From Paracoccaceae bacterium (GTDB lineage: Bacteria > Pseudomonadota > Alphaproteobacteria > Rhodobacterales > Rhodobacteraceae), in the NCBI GenBank assembly GCA_026710155.1, contig JAPORQ010000054.1, positions 1-50,241 of the forward strand: a DNA stretch of 50,241 bases. Reading direction: 5' to 3'. Of the stretch, positions 9,081 through 17,347 are shown in pieces. The notes beneath the pieces are model-generated. The model made no database searches and was not told the DNA's origin. It saw nothing but the letters and a program-made list of their open reading frames with translations. The position numbers were made by a program, and so were the translations under genes. The stretch's first letter is position 1. Every line of letters starts with the position of its first letter.

Positions 9081-10064
9081 CTATCCTTTCTTCTCCATGA
9101 CCTGATGCGCGGCCATTGCTATTGCCGATGCGTCCAGACCAAACTTTTTCATTAGATAGGAGGTGGTTCCACCCTCACAAAATTGATCTTTGATACCCAC
9201 TCGTTTGAAAGGTAAACCAATACCTTCCTCAACGATAATTTCTGCCACAGCAGATCCAAGCCCGCCAATGATGCTATGGTTCTCGGCAGTTACGATCGCG
9301 CCGGTTCTGGCAGCACTTTCAAGAATCAATGCCTGATCAATCGGCTTGATTGAGGCCATGTCAATAACCCGTGATTCGATACCCTCATTATCAAGATTAT
9401 CTGCTGCTGTAAGAGATTCAGCCAAACAAAGCCCTGCAGAAATGATTGTTACATCGGAACCTTCACGCCTGATAATGCCCTTGCCAATCTCCAGGCTTTG
9501 GGGGGTAAATTCATCTGGAGTTGTTTCGGGACGTTTCATGCGCAGATAGACGGGTCCGTCCCAATCAAGTGCAAGTTTGACCATGGTTGCGTGATATTCA
9601 GGTCCGGAAGGTTCGAAAATGGCCACGTTGGGAACAGAACGCATGATGGCAACATCTTCAATAGCCTGATGCGACACACCTAGTAAAGTAGCCACACCTG
9701 GCAGATAACCTACAATTTTAACCGGCAGGTTCGGATAGGCGGCCTGCATGGTGATCTGATCCAATACTCGTTTGGTAATGAAGGCACAAAAGGAATGGCA
9801 GAAAGGTATTTCACCACACCGTGCCATGCCACCAGCCAGACCGATCATGTTCGCTTCGGCAATGCCGACATTGTGAAACCGTTCGGGAAGTTCGTCTCGG
9901 AATAGGTCGGTTTCGGTTGGGGGAACCAAATCGGCACATAGGGCTACAATGCGAGAATCGGCCTTTGCTGCACTGACCAACGCTTCTCCATAGGCACGTG
10001 GCAATGGTTTGAACGAACGGTTGATGAAATCTGCCGCTTCCAATTGGGTCAAGGTCTCGTTCAT
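9081..10064 (-). CDS. Transketolase, C-terminal subunit, copy B
   Basis: A 327-aa pyrimidine-binding half of a second split transketolase. The catalytic Glu lies in HNVGIAEANMIGLAGG. RVIDMASIKPID and VTAENHSIIGGLGSAV mark the C-terminal domain. The ATG at 10064 overlaps the stop of the N-terminal subunit by the ATGA arrangement. By eye it is clearly more distant from copies A and C than those are from each other, and it resembles the common catabolic split transketolases. It lies upstream of the enolase gene, which starts about 124 bp downstream of its stop. Confidence 0.9.
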   Translation of the reverse strand: MNETLTQLEAADFINRSFKPLPRAYGEALVSAAKADSRIVALCADLVPPTETDLFRDELPERFHNVGIAEANMIGLAGGMARCGEIPFCHSFCAFITKRVLDQITMQAAYPNLPVKIVGYLPGVATLLGVSHQAIEDVAIMRSVPNVAIFEPSGPEYHATMVKLALDWDGPVYLRMKRPETTPDEFTPQSLEIGKGIIRREGSDVTIISAGLCLAESLTAADNLDNEGIESRVIDMASIKPIDQALILESAARTGAIVTAENHSIIGGLGSAVAEIIVEEGIGLPFKRVGIKDQFCEGGTTSYLMKKFGLDASAIAMAAHQVMEKKG

Positions 10065-10888
10065 AACTGCATTTCCAGTTCGGCTCGTGCACTGGCGGCC
10101 ACCTCGGGTGGAAACCGAAGTTGGTGAAACATCAACCCTTCAAGCGAGGCAACCCCCTTGCCCATCAGCGTGTTGGCCTTGATGAAACTGGGTTTGTTCT
10201 TGGTTGTGCGTGCCATATCATAGGCAGCGAGCAGTGACTCAATGTCGTTGCCATCCACTTCCTGACAGACAAAGCCGAAGCTTTCCATCTTGTCCATGAT
10301 TGGTTCAAGCGACATGACAAGATCCATTGGTCCTTCCGATTGGACAAAATTGTAATCAACTATTATACATAAATTGTCAAGGCCCTGCGTCCCGGCATAC
10401 ATCGCTGCTTCCCATACCTGACCTTCCTGCATTTCACCATCACCAAGAATTACGTAGAAGCGGCTTGCTCGACCTTGGCGCTTGGCGGCCAAAGCACAAC
10501 CGATGGCCACGGACAGACCCTGCCCAAGCGACCCGCAGGTGGCCTCCACAAATGATCCCATTCGCTCGGACGAATTTATCTCAAGTGGTGAACCGTCGGT
10601 GACATAGGTTGCCAAATCAGCTACATCAAAAAAACCTCGCTCGGCCAGGGTGGCATAGAAAATAGCGGTGTTATGGGCAGTCGTAAGAAAAATGCGGTCA
10701 CGATCGGGCCAGAATGGATTGGCAGGATCCATGGTTGCTTCGGCAAAATAGAGGGTTGTGAAAATATCCGCCGCCCCAAGCCCCTGTTGCACATAGCCTT
10801 GACCCGACGGTGCCACCATATCAACCACATGCAAACGCAATCGGGTAGCTATATTTGTCAATTCCTGCAGATTATGTTTCACATTCAT
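10061..10888 (-). CDS. Transketolase, N-terminal (TPP-binding) subunit, copy B
   Basis: A 275-aa TPP-binding half of split transketolase B. It keeps the canonical GDG in VILGDGEMQEGQVWEAAMYA followed by IVDYNFVQSEG. A conserved His is in LTTAHNTAIFYA, and GSLGQGLSVAIG is the subunit signature. It is the first gene of a minus-strand operon: tktN-tktC-enolase-monooxygenase. Its start is separated by only 63 bp from a divergent GntR regulator, which probably controls it. The order is N half first, opposite to the other two transketolase pairs in the window, in line with an independent origin. Confidence 0.92.
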   Translation of the reverse strand: MNVKHNLQELTNIATRLRLHVVDMVAPSGQGYVQQGLGAADIFTTLYFAEATMDPANPFWPDRDRIFLTTAHNTAIFYATLAERGFFDVADLATYVTDGSPLEINSSERMGSFVEATCGSLGQGLSVAIGCALAAKRQGRASRFYVILGDGEMQEGQVWEAAMYAGTQGLDNLCIIVDYNFVQSEGPMDLVMSLEPIMDKMESFGFVCQEVDGNDIESLLAAYDMARTTKNKPSFIKANTLMGKGVASLEGLMFHQLRFPPEVAASARAELEMQL

Positions 10889-10951
10889 GAGTAACTTGTG
10901 TTAAGATAAAGCACTATACCTTTATACCTTTGAAACAGAAGGATTGTCAAG
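10889..10951. promoter_or_regulatory. Divergent regulatory region between transketolase B and gntR
   Basis: This 63-bp AT-rich spacer must contain promoters for both directions. It holds a tandem TATACCTT/TATACCTT (about 10914-10929) and, overlapping the regulator start, TGTCAAGA (10945-10952). The reverse complement of that 8-mer, TCTTGACA, recurs at 11691-11698 before the transporter operon. The sharing makes it a candidate operator half, but it is short and also overlaps an ordinary -35 sequence. Confidence 0.35.
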
Positions 10952-11662
10952 ATGGATCTTCAATCAATGCGACGAACGGCTGTTCCCCTTCATGCCGAAG
11001 TTGCTGAAGTGCTGCGTCACCAGATCTTGTCGGGCAGTCTTGTGGTGGGAACCCGCCTGCCTACCTTGCGCAAGTTGGCTGAACAGTTGGGTGTGGCCCG
11101 AATGACGGTGGTACAGGCGATGAATACACTTGAAGAGGAGGGTTTGATCGAAAAACAATCCGGTCGGGGTACCTTTGTCAGGGATGTTGAACGGCCAAGC
11201 AAGCATACGCTTCACCTCAAAATGGAGCTTTCACAAATTTATGACATGGTTGATCAAATGAAGGTGTCTGTTCGCAAGCACTTTGCCACTATCGAAAAAA
11301 CCGAGGATGGCCGCTATTTCCGTTATTTGCGTCGTATCCATGCCAAATGGGGCAAACCTTTTTGTCAGGTGGATATCAGGTTGGATGACCGTATTTTCGA
11401 AAAAGCCCCCGAGCGATTCGAACGGGAAATCGTGATATCTGTTCTCAAGGATTTGGGTGTTTCAATTACCAGGGCCAGGCAGAATGTAACGATTTCCTAT
11501 GCTGATTTTGCCATGGCCGAGGCCCTTGGCATCAAGGTCAATTCAGCGGTATTTCGTGTAACAAGGGAATTCATGGACGCCGATGATCATCTGATTTATT
11601 GGGCAATACTCTATTATCCCAGCAATCTATTGGAGTTTGATATGGAGTTTGCCGTTGACTAA
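10952..11662 (+). CDS. GntR-family (HutC/UTRA subfamily) transcriptional regulator
   Basis: A 236-aa regulator with an N-terminal GntR winged helix (residues about 12-75: RLPTLRKLAEQLGVARMTVV and EKQSGRGTFV). A UTRA-like ligand-binding domain follows, containing QVDIRLDD, IVISVLKDLG and YWAILYYPS. UTRA domains bind small metabolites, often sugars, sugar phosphates or organic acids. It sits between the divergent transketolase B operon and the co-directional transporter-sulfatase operon, so it is the natural candidate regulator for both. The start is the ATG at 10952, preceded by AGAAGGA. Confidence 0.92.
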   Translation: MDLQSMRRTAVPLHAEVAEVLRHQILSGSLVVGTRLPTLRKLAEQLGVARMTVVQAMNTLEEEGLIEKQSGRGTFVRDVERPSKHTLHLKMELSQIYDMVDQMKVSVRKHFATIEKTEDGRYFRYLRRIHAKWGKPFCQVDIRLDDRIFEKAPERFEREIVISVLKDLGVSITRARQNVTISYADFAMAEALGIKVNSAVFRVTREFMDADDHLIYWAILYYPSNLLEFDMEFAVD

Positions 11663-11688
11663 ACCTTCACTTGTTGCATTAAGAATAG

Positions 11689-11721
11689 TGTCTTGACATT
11701 TAACATTTCAAATGCAAAGAT
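11689..11721 (+). promoter_or_regulatory. Candidate promoter/operator of the transporter-sulfatase operon
   Basis: A perfect TTGACA (11693-11698) lies within the short inverted repeat TGTC-TT-GACA (11689-11698), the form expected for a GntR-class site overlapping a -35 box. The downstream -10 is weak (AAGATA/GATACA region near 11717-11723). A direct repeat CATTAAGA flanks it at 11677-11684 and 11736-11743. The leader to the first gene is about 150 bp long. Confidence 0.3.
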
Positions 11722-11873
11722 ACATACATCTAGACCATTAAGACATTTTCGTTGGAACTTCTGGTGAGTTTATCTGGAAATACTGGCCTTCAAATTGGGT
11801 TGATGAAACTGTTTCGAATTTTTCTGATGGTGCATGATTAATTTAGGAGTGTTCAAAGTATGGAGGATAAACT

Positions 11874-12842
11874 ATGAACCTGATCAAATTTGCCGTTTCG
11901 AGTTTTGCGGTTTTGTGGTTGAGCATGGGTGCCGCTTTGGCTGAATGGCCAGATAAACCCATCACCTATGTTGTCAGTTTTGGAGCTGGCGGAAACGCCG
12001 ATATTGTGGCTCGAATGAATGCCGATGTTCTTTCACGAGAGCTGGGCGTTCCGGTCAACGTTGTCAACAAACCTGGTGGGGCACATATTCCGGCGACAAT
12101 GTCCGTGGTCGAGGCCCCTGCTGATGGTTACACCTTGTTCAACTGGTCACCTCCATCCTTCATGATTGTTCCATTGACACGCGAAACACCATATGAACCG
12201 CTTGAGGATTTCATTCCTCTTTTTGCTGGTATATCGGCCTCAAACGCACTTTATGTACGTGGTGACAGCCCCTACACCACATTCGAGGAGTTCCTTGAGG
12301 GTGCCAGGGAAAACAAATTGACCATCGGGGTCAACAATCTAGGTGCACCACCCAACCTGTCAGCGGTTCAGTTGGCGAATGAGTTTGGGCTGGAGTTCAA
12401 AACCCTGGCATTGAAAACCGTACCAGCGACCATGGCAGGATTGATTGGCGGTCAGGTTGATGTTGCCGTTGGCCAGGTTGCTTCAATCCATGCTTATCAG
12501 GACGGAGAGGTTCGACCCTTGATTATCCTTGATAATGCACGGCAACCTTATATGGCAAAAGACCTTCCTGGCGTGCGAACCGTTGGAGAAGCCTTCCCCG
12601 GAAAGGAAGCCGGTGTCTGGGTCCATGGCGGTCTGGCCGTGAAGGCGGGAACACCCCAGGAAATTGTGGATAAGTTGCTGGAAGCATCCAAGCCCATGGG
12701 TGAAGAGGAGTTTATCTCGCAGGTTCCCAAATCAGTCGGATACAACTGGGTGCATGGAGTGGATGAAACAACAGCCTTGATCCAGGCCGGAATTGACCTC
12801 TATTCACCAATCCTTGATGGGCTTGGCCTACTCCAAAAATAA
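11874..12842 (+). CDS. tctC: Tripartite tricarboxylate transporter substrate-binding protein (TctC family)
   Basis: A 322-aa periplasmic solute-binding protein (Bug/TctC family) that captures a carboxylate-type anion for the TctAB membrane complex. A signal peptide is seen at residues 1-23, with predicted cleavage after AALA before EWPDKPI. Family features include VSFGAGGNADIVAR, VNKPGGAH and EAPADGYTLF. A strong GGAGG ribosome-binding site (ATGGAGGATAAACT) precedes the ATG. It heads a co-directional run tctC-tctB-tctA-sulfatase-tktC-tktN-SDR-FGE. The specificity of Bug proteins cannot be read from sequence; known ligands are mostly carboxylates. Confidence 0.93.
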   Translation: MNLIKFAVSSFAVLWLSMGAALAEWPDKPITYVVSFGAGGNADIVARMNADVLSRELGVPVNVVNKPGGAHIPATMSVVEAPADGYTLFNWSPPSFMIVPLTRETPYEPLEDFIPLFAGISASNALYVRGDSPYTTFEEFLEGARENKLTIGVNNLGAPPNLSAVQLANEFGLEFKTLALKTVPATMAGLIGGQVDVAVGQVASIHAYQDGEVRPLIILDNARQPYMAKDLPGVRTVGEAFPGKEAGVWVHGGLAVKAGTPQEIVDKLLEASKPMGEEEFISQVPKSVGYNWVHGVDETTALIQAGIDLYSPILDGLGLLQK

Positions 12843-12913
12843 CAAGGGTTGTAAAATTGGACATTGCACTCAATGGGAGAAAGTGCGGTGTCCATAATTT
12901 GAGGAGGTAATTC

Positions 12914-13375
12914 ATGCTCAGCCAACGAATTGCCAACACTGTCTTTGCGCTTTTGGTCATTCTGATCAGCTTCTATTTTGCATGGATTGCCGAAGGGTTT
13001 GAAGCTTCCGGCCTGTTGGCGAGTTCCGGCTTGCCTTCAAAATTTTTTCCCCAATTGATACTGGGTACTATAATAGCCTGTGCCATCATCACCTGTTACC
13101 TATATGGAATCAAGGGGGAAGCGGGGGGTGATGCTGGAGAGACAGTCTTTGACAACGCAGGAGATGCGCGTCGAGGAATCTTAATGCTGATTGTCTCGGT
13201 CGTGTGCTATCTCTCGTGGCGCAGCTTTGGTTTTATTCCCATGGCAATCCTGCTTGGACCTTTGTCATTGCTGGCCATGGGGATTAAACAACCATATATA
13301 TATGCAACCGTTTGGGGGCTCACGGGTTGTGTCTATCTTATCTTTACCTATCTTCTCGGGATTCAACTGGTGTGA
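12914..13375 (+). CDS. tctB: Tripartite tricarboxylate transporter small membrane subunit (TctB family)
   Basis: A 153-aa small integral membrane subunit of the TTT importer. Four hydrophobic segments are visible: residues about 8-30 (VFALLVILISFYFAWI), about 48-66, about 88-108 (LMLIVSVVCYLSW) and about 125-150, the standard TctB topology. GAGGAGG precedes the ATG at 12914. It lies between the substrate-binding protein and the large permease gene, the canonical TTT order. Confidence 0.9.
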   Translation: MLSQRIANTVFALLVILISFYFAWIAEGFEASGLLASSGLPSKFFPQLILGTIIACAIITCYLYGIKGEAGGDAGETVFDNAGDARRGILMLIVSVVCYLSWRSFGFIPMAILLGPLSLLAMGIKQPYIYATVWGLTGCVYLIFTYLLGIQLV

Positions 13376-13381
13376 TCCAAG

Positions 13382-14878
13382 GTGTTTGATCTGAATGCAC
13401 TCATGATTTCACTTGGCCTACTGGCCGACCCACTAACCATCACATTGTTGGTGGTGGGGATTGTTCTTGGAATGATCATCGGGATTTTGCCGGGCTTGGG
13501 GCCGCCGATTGCCATCGCATTGGCCCTGCCCTTCACCTTCTATATGGAAACGATCCCCTCGATGATTCTTTTACTCGGAATTTATTCAGCCGCCATTTAC
13601 GGTGGTTCAATCTCTGCGATCGCCGTTGGTATTCCCGGAACCGGTGCGGCCATTGCGACCGTACAGGACGGACACAAGATGTTCAAGGCAGGAAGGGGAG
13701 GCGAGGCACTTGGATTTTCGTTGACCGGCTCTATCATCGGCGGGCTGTTCAGTGTCGTCTGCCTGGTTGTGATCTCTCCCCTATTGGCAAGTCTTGCCGT
13801 CAAGTTCGGTCCTCGGGAATATTTGGCCATCAGCGTATTCGGCCTGATTGTTGTTGTCCGTGTTGCAGGCAAAAGCCTTCCCAAGGGACTGTTAATGGGA
13901 ACATTGGGGATTTTCCTGACCACCTGGGGTCTTGATGAGTTGAATGGAACCGAAAGGTTCACCTTTGGAACCTATCATCTATATGAAGGTCTGCCTCTCG
14001 TGCCATTTCTGGTGGGCCTGTTTGCTGTATCAGAGGTTTTGATCGGATCAGAGCGGGCCTTGCAGAAAACTAGATTCAATATGGACAGTTTGAAGGTAAA
14101 ACTACCCGGTTTGAAAACCCTGGCAGGACTTAAGGATGTGATCTTTCGATCCTCAATTATCGGGACAATCATTGGCATTATTCCGGGTGAAGGTGCTGCA
14201 GTTGGTGCTTTTTTTGCCTATTCGGAAGCCAAGCGCCGTTCAAAGACACCCGAAGCTTATGGCACCGGAATCCCGGAAGGGATTATAGCACCCGAGACTG
14301 CCAATAATGCAACCGTTGGTGGAGCCTTGGTACCAACTTTAACTTTAGGTGTACCGGGGAGTCCAGCGGCAGCAGTATTGCTTGGTGCCTTGTTGATTCA
14401 GGGTCTTACCCCCGGGCCCAAGCTCTTTAGCGACCGGCCTGACCTGATGTATGCGATATTCATCGGTTTGTTCGTGATCAACATTCTCATGATGTTCATT
14501 GGCTTATTGGCGATTCGCTTTGCAGCACGACTCATCATGGTTCCGACATCAGTTATTGTGCCAACGGTCCTGCTGTTGAGTTTTGTTGGAATTTACTCGG
14601 TCTCGTATTCATTCTTCAATGTAGGCGTATTAATGGGTGCCGGTATCCTGGGTTATGTGGTTCGTAAACTCGGCTATTCAATTGCCCCATTATCCATCGG
14701 TTTTGTCTTGGGGCCAATTTTAGAGAACTCCTTGCGCCAATCGCTTACCATCGCAGATGGATCATTTGTGGAATTCTTTAATTCACCTATTGGCCTGACC
14801 ATCTATGCAACATTGGTGTTGACTATCTTGTGGGGACCAATTATTTCGCGTATCAGGAAAAATTCGACCAAAGCATGA
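13382..14878 (+). CDS. tctA: Tripartite tricarboxylate transporter large permease (TctA family)
   Basis: A 498-aa permease with about twelve membrane segments, forming the transport channel of the TTT system. It carries the two conserved TctA glycine/proline motifs, GILPGLGPPIAIALALPFTF-like at residues about 34-53 and IIPGEGAAVGAFFAY near residue 265, plus APETANNA and TLGVPGSPAAAVLLGAL. The start is a GTG at 13382, 7 bp after the tctB stop. Its TGA overlaps the sulfatase ATG (ATGA), so importer and sulfatase are translationally coupled, implying that the imported molecule is the sulfatase substrate. Confidence 0.93.
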   Translation: MFDLNALMISLGLLADPLTITLLVVGIVLGMIIGILPGLGPPIAIALALPFTFYMETIPSMILLLGIYSAAIYGGSISAIAVGIPGTGAAIATVQDGHKMFKAGRGGEALGFSLTGSIIGGLFSVVCLVVISPLLASLAVKFGPREYLAISVFGLIVVVRVAGKSLPKGLLMGTLGIFLTTWGLDELNGTERFTFGTYHLYEGLPLVPFLVGLFAVSEVLIGSERALQKTRFNMDSLKVKLPGLKTLAGLKDVIFRSSIIGTIIGIIPGEGAAVGAFFAYSEAKRRSKTPEAYGTGIPEGIIAPETANNATVGGALVPTLTLGVPGSPAAAVLLGALLIQGLTPGPKLFSDRPDLMYAIFIGLFVINILMMFIGLLAIRFAARLIMVPTSVIVPTVLLLSFVGIYSVSYSFFNVGVLMGAGILGYVVRKLGYSIAPLSIGFVLGPILENSLRQSLTIADGSFVEFFNSPIGLTIYATLVLTILWGPIISRIRKNSTKA

Positions 14879-16368
14879 CCAGGCAACCGAACATTTTAAT
14901 CATCTATGCCGACCAGATGCGTTATGATGCCATGGGTTGTGCTGGCAATCCGGTAATCAAGACTGCCAATATCGACCGGCTTTCGGAGGAAGGTGTCCAT
15001 TTCAGCGAAGCCTATACGAGTTATCCACTTTGTTGTCCGTTCCGTGCTTCGGTACTGACTGGCAAGTATGCCCAAGGGCACGGCATGATACAAAATCATT
15101 TCCCCTTGCAGGGTGGGCAAGGTTTTCTGGCCGAGTATTTTCGTGATGCCGGCTATCGTACAGGATACATTGGCAAATGGCACCTGGAGGGCGGCCCCAA
15201 ACCGGGTTTAGTTCCACCCGAGCGGCGTTTTGGCTTTGATCATTTTATTGGATTCAACCGAGGTCACAGCTATAGATCCTCAATTTATTATGATGATGAA
15301 GGTCAGGCTTATCATTCGGCACGCTATGAGCCGGATTATCAAACGGATCAACTGATGGAATTCATAGACACTGCAGTCAAGGCCAAGGATAGCAAGCCAT
15401 TCCTGGGATACGTCAGCTATGGACCACCACATTTTCCAATGGACATGCCAGATCATCTGCGCCGGATTTACAAACCCGATGAGGTGCCTCTCCCACCGGG
15501 TGTACCGGATTCCGATTTACAGGCAAGGGTACAGAAGCATCGAAGCGAGGTGCTTTGTGGTGGTGACGCCAGGGCAGGCCACAAGAGCCATGCCTCTCAT
15601 GAAGCCAAAAGGGTCGGAGAAGTTGAAACCGAGGCGGAAATCCGTGAATTCATGGCCGAGTATTACGGCATGATTCATAATATCGATTGGAATGTTGGGC
15701 GTATTCTCAACCAGCTTGACAGTCTTGAGATTGCTGGGGACACGGTGGTTGTCTTTATGTCCGACCATGGGGATATGTGTGGACAACACGGGTCATTTTG
15801 TGGCATCAAGAATCAGGCATACCGTGCCGCGATGCATGTGCCCCTGATCGTTCGTTACCCGGCACGTTTCAAACCAAAACATACTGAAGCAATGGTTGAT
15901 GTAGGGGTGGATATGATGGCCACTCTTCTTGAACTCGCGGGAATTGGAATGCCGGATGGGCGAGATAGCCAATCCTATCTGCCTGTACTCGACGGTACAA
16001 GTGAAACGGCACGAGAATCTATATGGTACCAGGTCTTTACCCAAACCGGTGGGAATCCTCGTGAGTTTGCTCCCTTTGCTGAGCGTGGAATCCGTACCAG
16101 GGATTGGCTTTACATGCGCCGCAAGGACCACCGGGCAATGCTTTTTGATCAGCGAAATGATCGGGACGAACAGCATAATCTGGTCGGTGACCCTGCCCAT
16201 GGAAAACTGATGGATGAATTCGATGCAGAATTGGATTCACATATGAAAATGACAGGGGATGATTGGGACATGGCCGCCGACTTCCCGCCACCGGATTGGG
16301 TTACACATCAAGAGGCCGAGGTGTATCTTCAAAAGGTGCTCTTGCCTAATGCCATCAATGTACCATGA
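14875..16368 (+). CDS. Cys-type sulfatase (alkaline phosphatase superfamily), cytoplasmic
   Basis: A 497-aa sulfatase-family hydrolase of sulfate (or related phosphonate/phosphate) esters. The active-site signature is seen as LCCPFRASVLTGKY near residues 52-65: Cys53-x-Pro-x-Arg57, where Cys53 would be converted to formylglycine. Metal-binding motifs are IIYADQMRYD at the N-terminus and FMSDHGDMCGQHG near residue 290. The start at the ATG at 14875 (MTRQPNILII) overlaps the tctA stop. There is no signal peptide, so the enzyme should act in the cytosol after uptake. The required maturation enzyme (FGE) is encoded at 19015, in the same run. Phe replaces the more usual Ser in CxPSR. A phosphonate monoester hydrolase-type activity cannot be excluded. 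Confidence 0.9.
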   Translation: MTRQPNILIIYADQMRYDAMGCAGNPVIKTANIDRLSEEGVHFSEAYTSYPLCCPFRASVLTGKYAQGHGMIQNHFPLQGGQGFLAEYFRDAGYRTGYIGKWHLEGGPKPGLVPPERRFGFDHFIGFNRGHSYRSSIYYDDEGQAYHSARYEPDYQTDQLMEFIDTAVKAKDSKPFLGYVSYGPPHFPMDMPDHLRRIYKPDEVPLPPGVPDSDLQARVQKHRSEVLCGGDARAGHKSHASHEAKRVGEVETEAEIREFMAEYYGMIHNIDWNVGRILNQLDSLEIAGDTVVVFMSDHGDMCGQHGSFCGIKNQAYRAAMHVPLIVRYPARFKPKHTEAMVDVGVDMMATLLELAGIGMPDGRDSQSYLPVLDGTSETARESIWYQVFTQTGGNPREFAPFAERGIRTRDWLYMRRKDHRAMLFDQRNDRDEQHNLVGDPAHGKLMDEFDAELDSHMKMTGDDWDMAADFPPPDWVTHQEAEVYLQKVLLPNAINVP

Positions 16369-16375
16369 GTAAATT

Positions 16376-17347
16376 ATGCTGCTGAAAGGTGCCCATGGTT
16401 TTGACCCTGCACCATTTGACAAGATTAGCTATGATCTTTGCCAACGTCGCAAGGATGTGGTGATCCTGAGTGCCGATCTCAGTAAATATTGTCAGGTGAT
16501 TCGTGTCAAGAACGAATTGCCGGAACAGCATCTTGATGTGGGTATGGCCGAACAAAACCTACTCGCCGTGGCTGCCGGTGTTGCTCGTTCAGGGCTGATT
16601 CCAGTAGCCACCTGTTTTGCCTGTTATATCACCAGACGTGCTTATGATCAGATGATGATCTGCATGGGTACTGGATCTGGCCCTGGAACAAATCGTGAAA
16701 TTGGACCAACCAATATCGCCATTGGCTTTACCCCTGGTATCGCCAACCCGGCACGTATCCACCATCAAGCTGCCGAGGATCTTGGCATGGTACGGGCTAT
16801 TCCCAATGCAACCGCAATTGATCCCATGGACTCTACGGATTTTCGTGCAGCCCTTGATGCCGCCGTCGATCAACCCGGCCTAACCTACATTCGTGGACAT
16901 CGCGGTGATACGCCACGTTTGCTTGACAGCAGGGAATTTTCCTTTGAGATTGGCAAAACCTACCCGTTGAGGAAAGGTCAAGGAATCGGGATCATTGCGA
17001 CAGGTCTCGGTACCCAATGGGCACTTGAGGCTTCGGAACTATTGAGTGAACAGGAGGTTGAACATTCCCTCCTTCATGTACCGACCATCAAGCCAGTCAA
17101 TCAGGATGAGATCGTTGATTTTGCTTTTGCCCACAATCAGGTTGTAACAGTGGAAAATCATCAAATCGTTACGGGACTCGGATCATTGGTGGCCGAGATA
17201 ATTTCTGATGTTGGCAGCGGACCGCGTGTCAAGCGCTTTGGCTTGCCCAATCGATGGGCACCTGGTGGAACCATGCCGTATATTCGAGCACAACTTGGTC
17301 TTGATGCCAAAACGCTCGCCAACGATATTGCGGAGTGTATACGGTGA
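16376..17347 (+). CDS. Transketolase, C-terminal subunit, copy C
   Basis: A 323-aa pyrimidine-binding half of a third split transketolase. The catalytic Glu is in LDVGMAEQNLLAVAAG; HVPTIKPVN and VTVENHQIVTGLGSLVAEI are shared almost unchanged with copy A. Compared with copy A it has an insertion of about a dozen residues after ICMGTG (GPGTNREIGPTN). It starts 7 bp after the sulfatase stop, and its own stop overlaps the next subunit. The close kinship to copy A suggests duplication of a pathway enzyme and divergence to a related substrate. Confidence 0.92.
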   Translation: MLLKGAHGFDPAPFDKISYDLCQRRKDVVILSADLSKYCQVIRVKNELPEQHLDVGMAEQNLLAVAAGVARSGLIPVATCFACYITRRAYDQMMICMGTGSGPGTNREIGPTNIAIGFTPGIANPARIHHQAAEDLGMVRAIPNATAIDPMDSTDFRAALDAAVDQPGLTYIRGHRGDTPRLLDSREFSFEIGKTYPLRKGQGIGIIATGLGTQWALEASELLSEQEVEHSLLHVPTIKPVNQDEIVDFAFAHNQVVTVENHQIVTGLGSLVAEIISDVGSGPRVKRFGLPNRWAPGGTMPYIRAQLGLDAKTLANDIAECIR

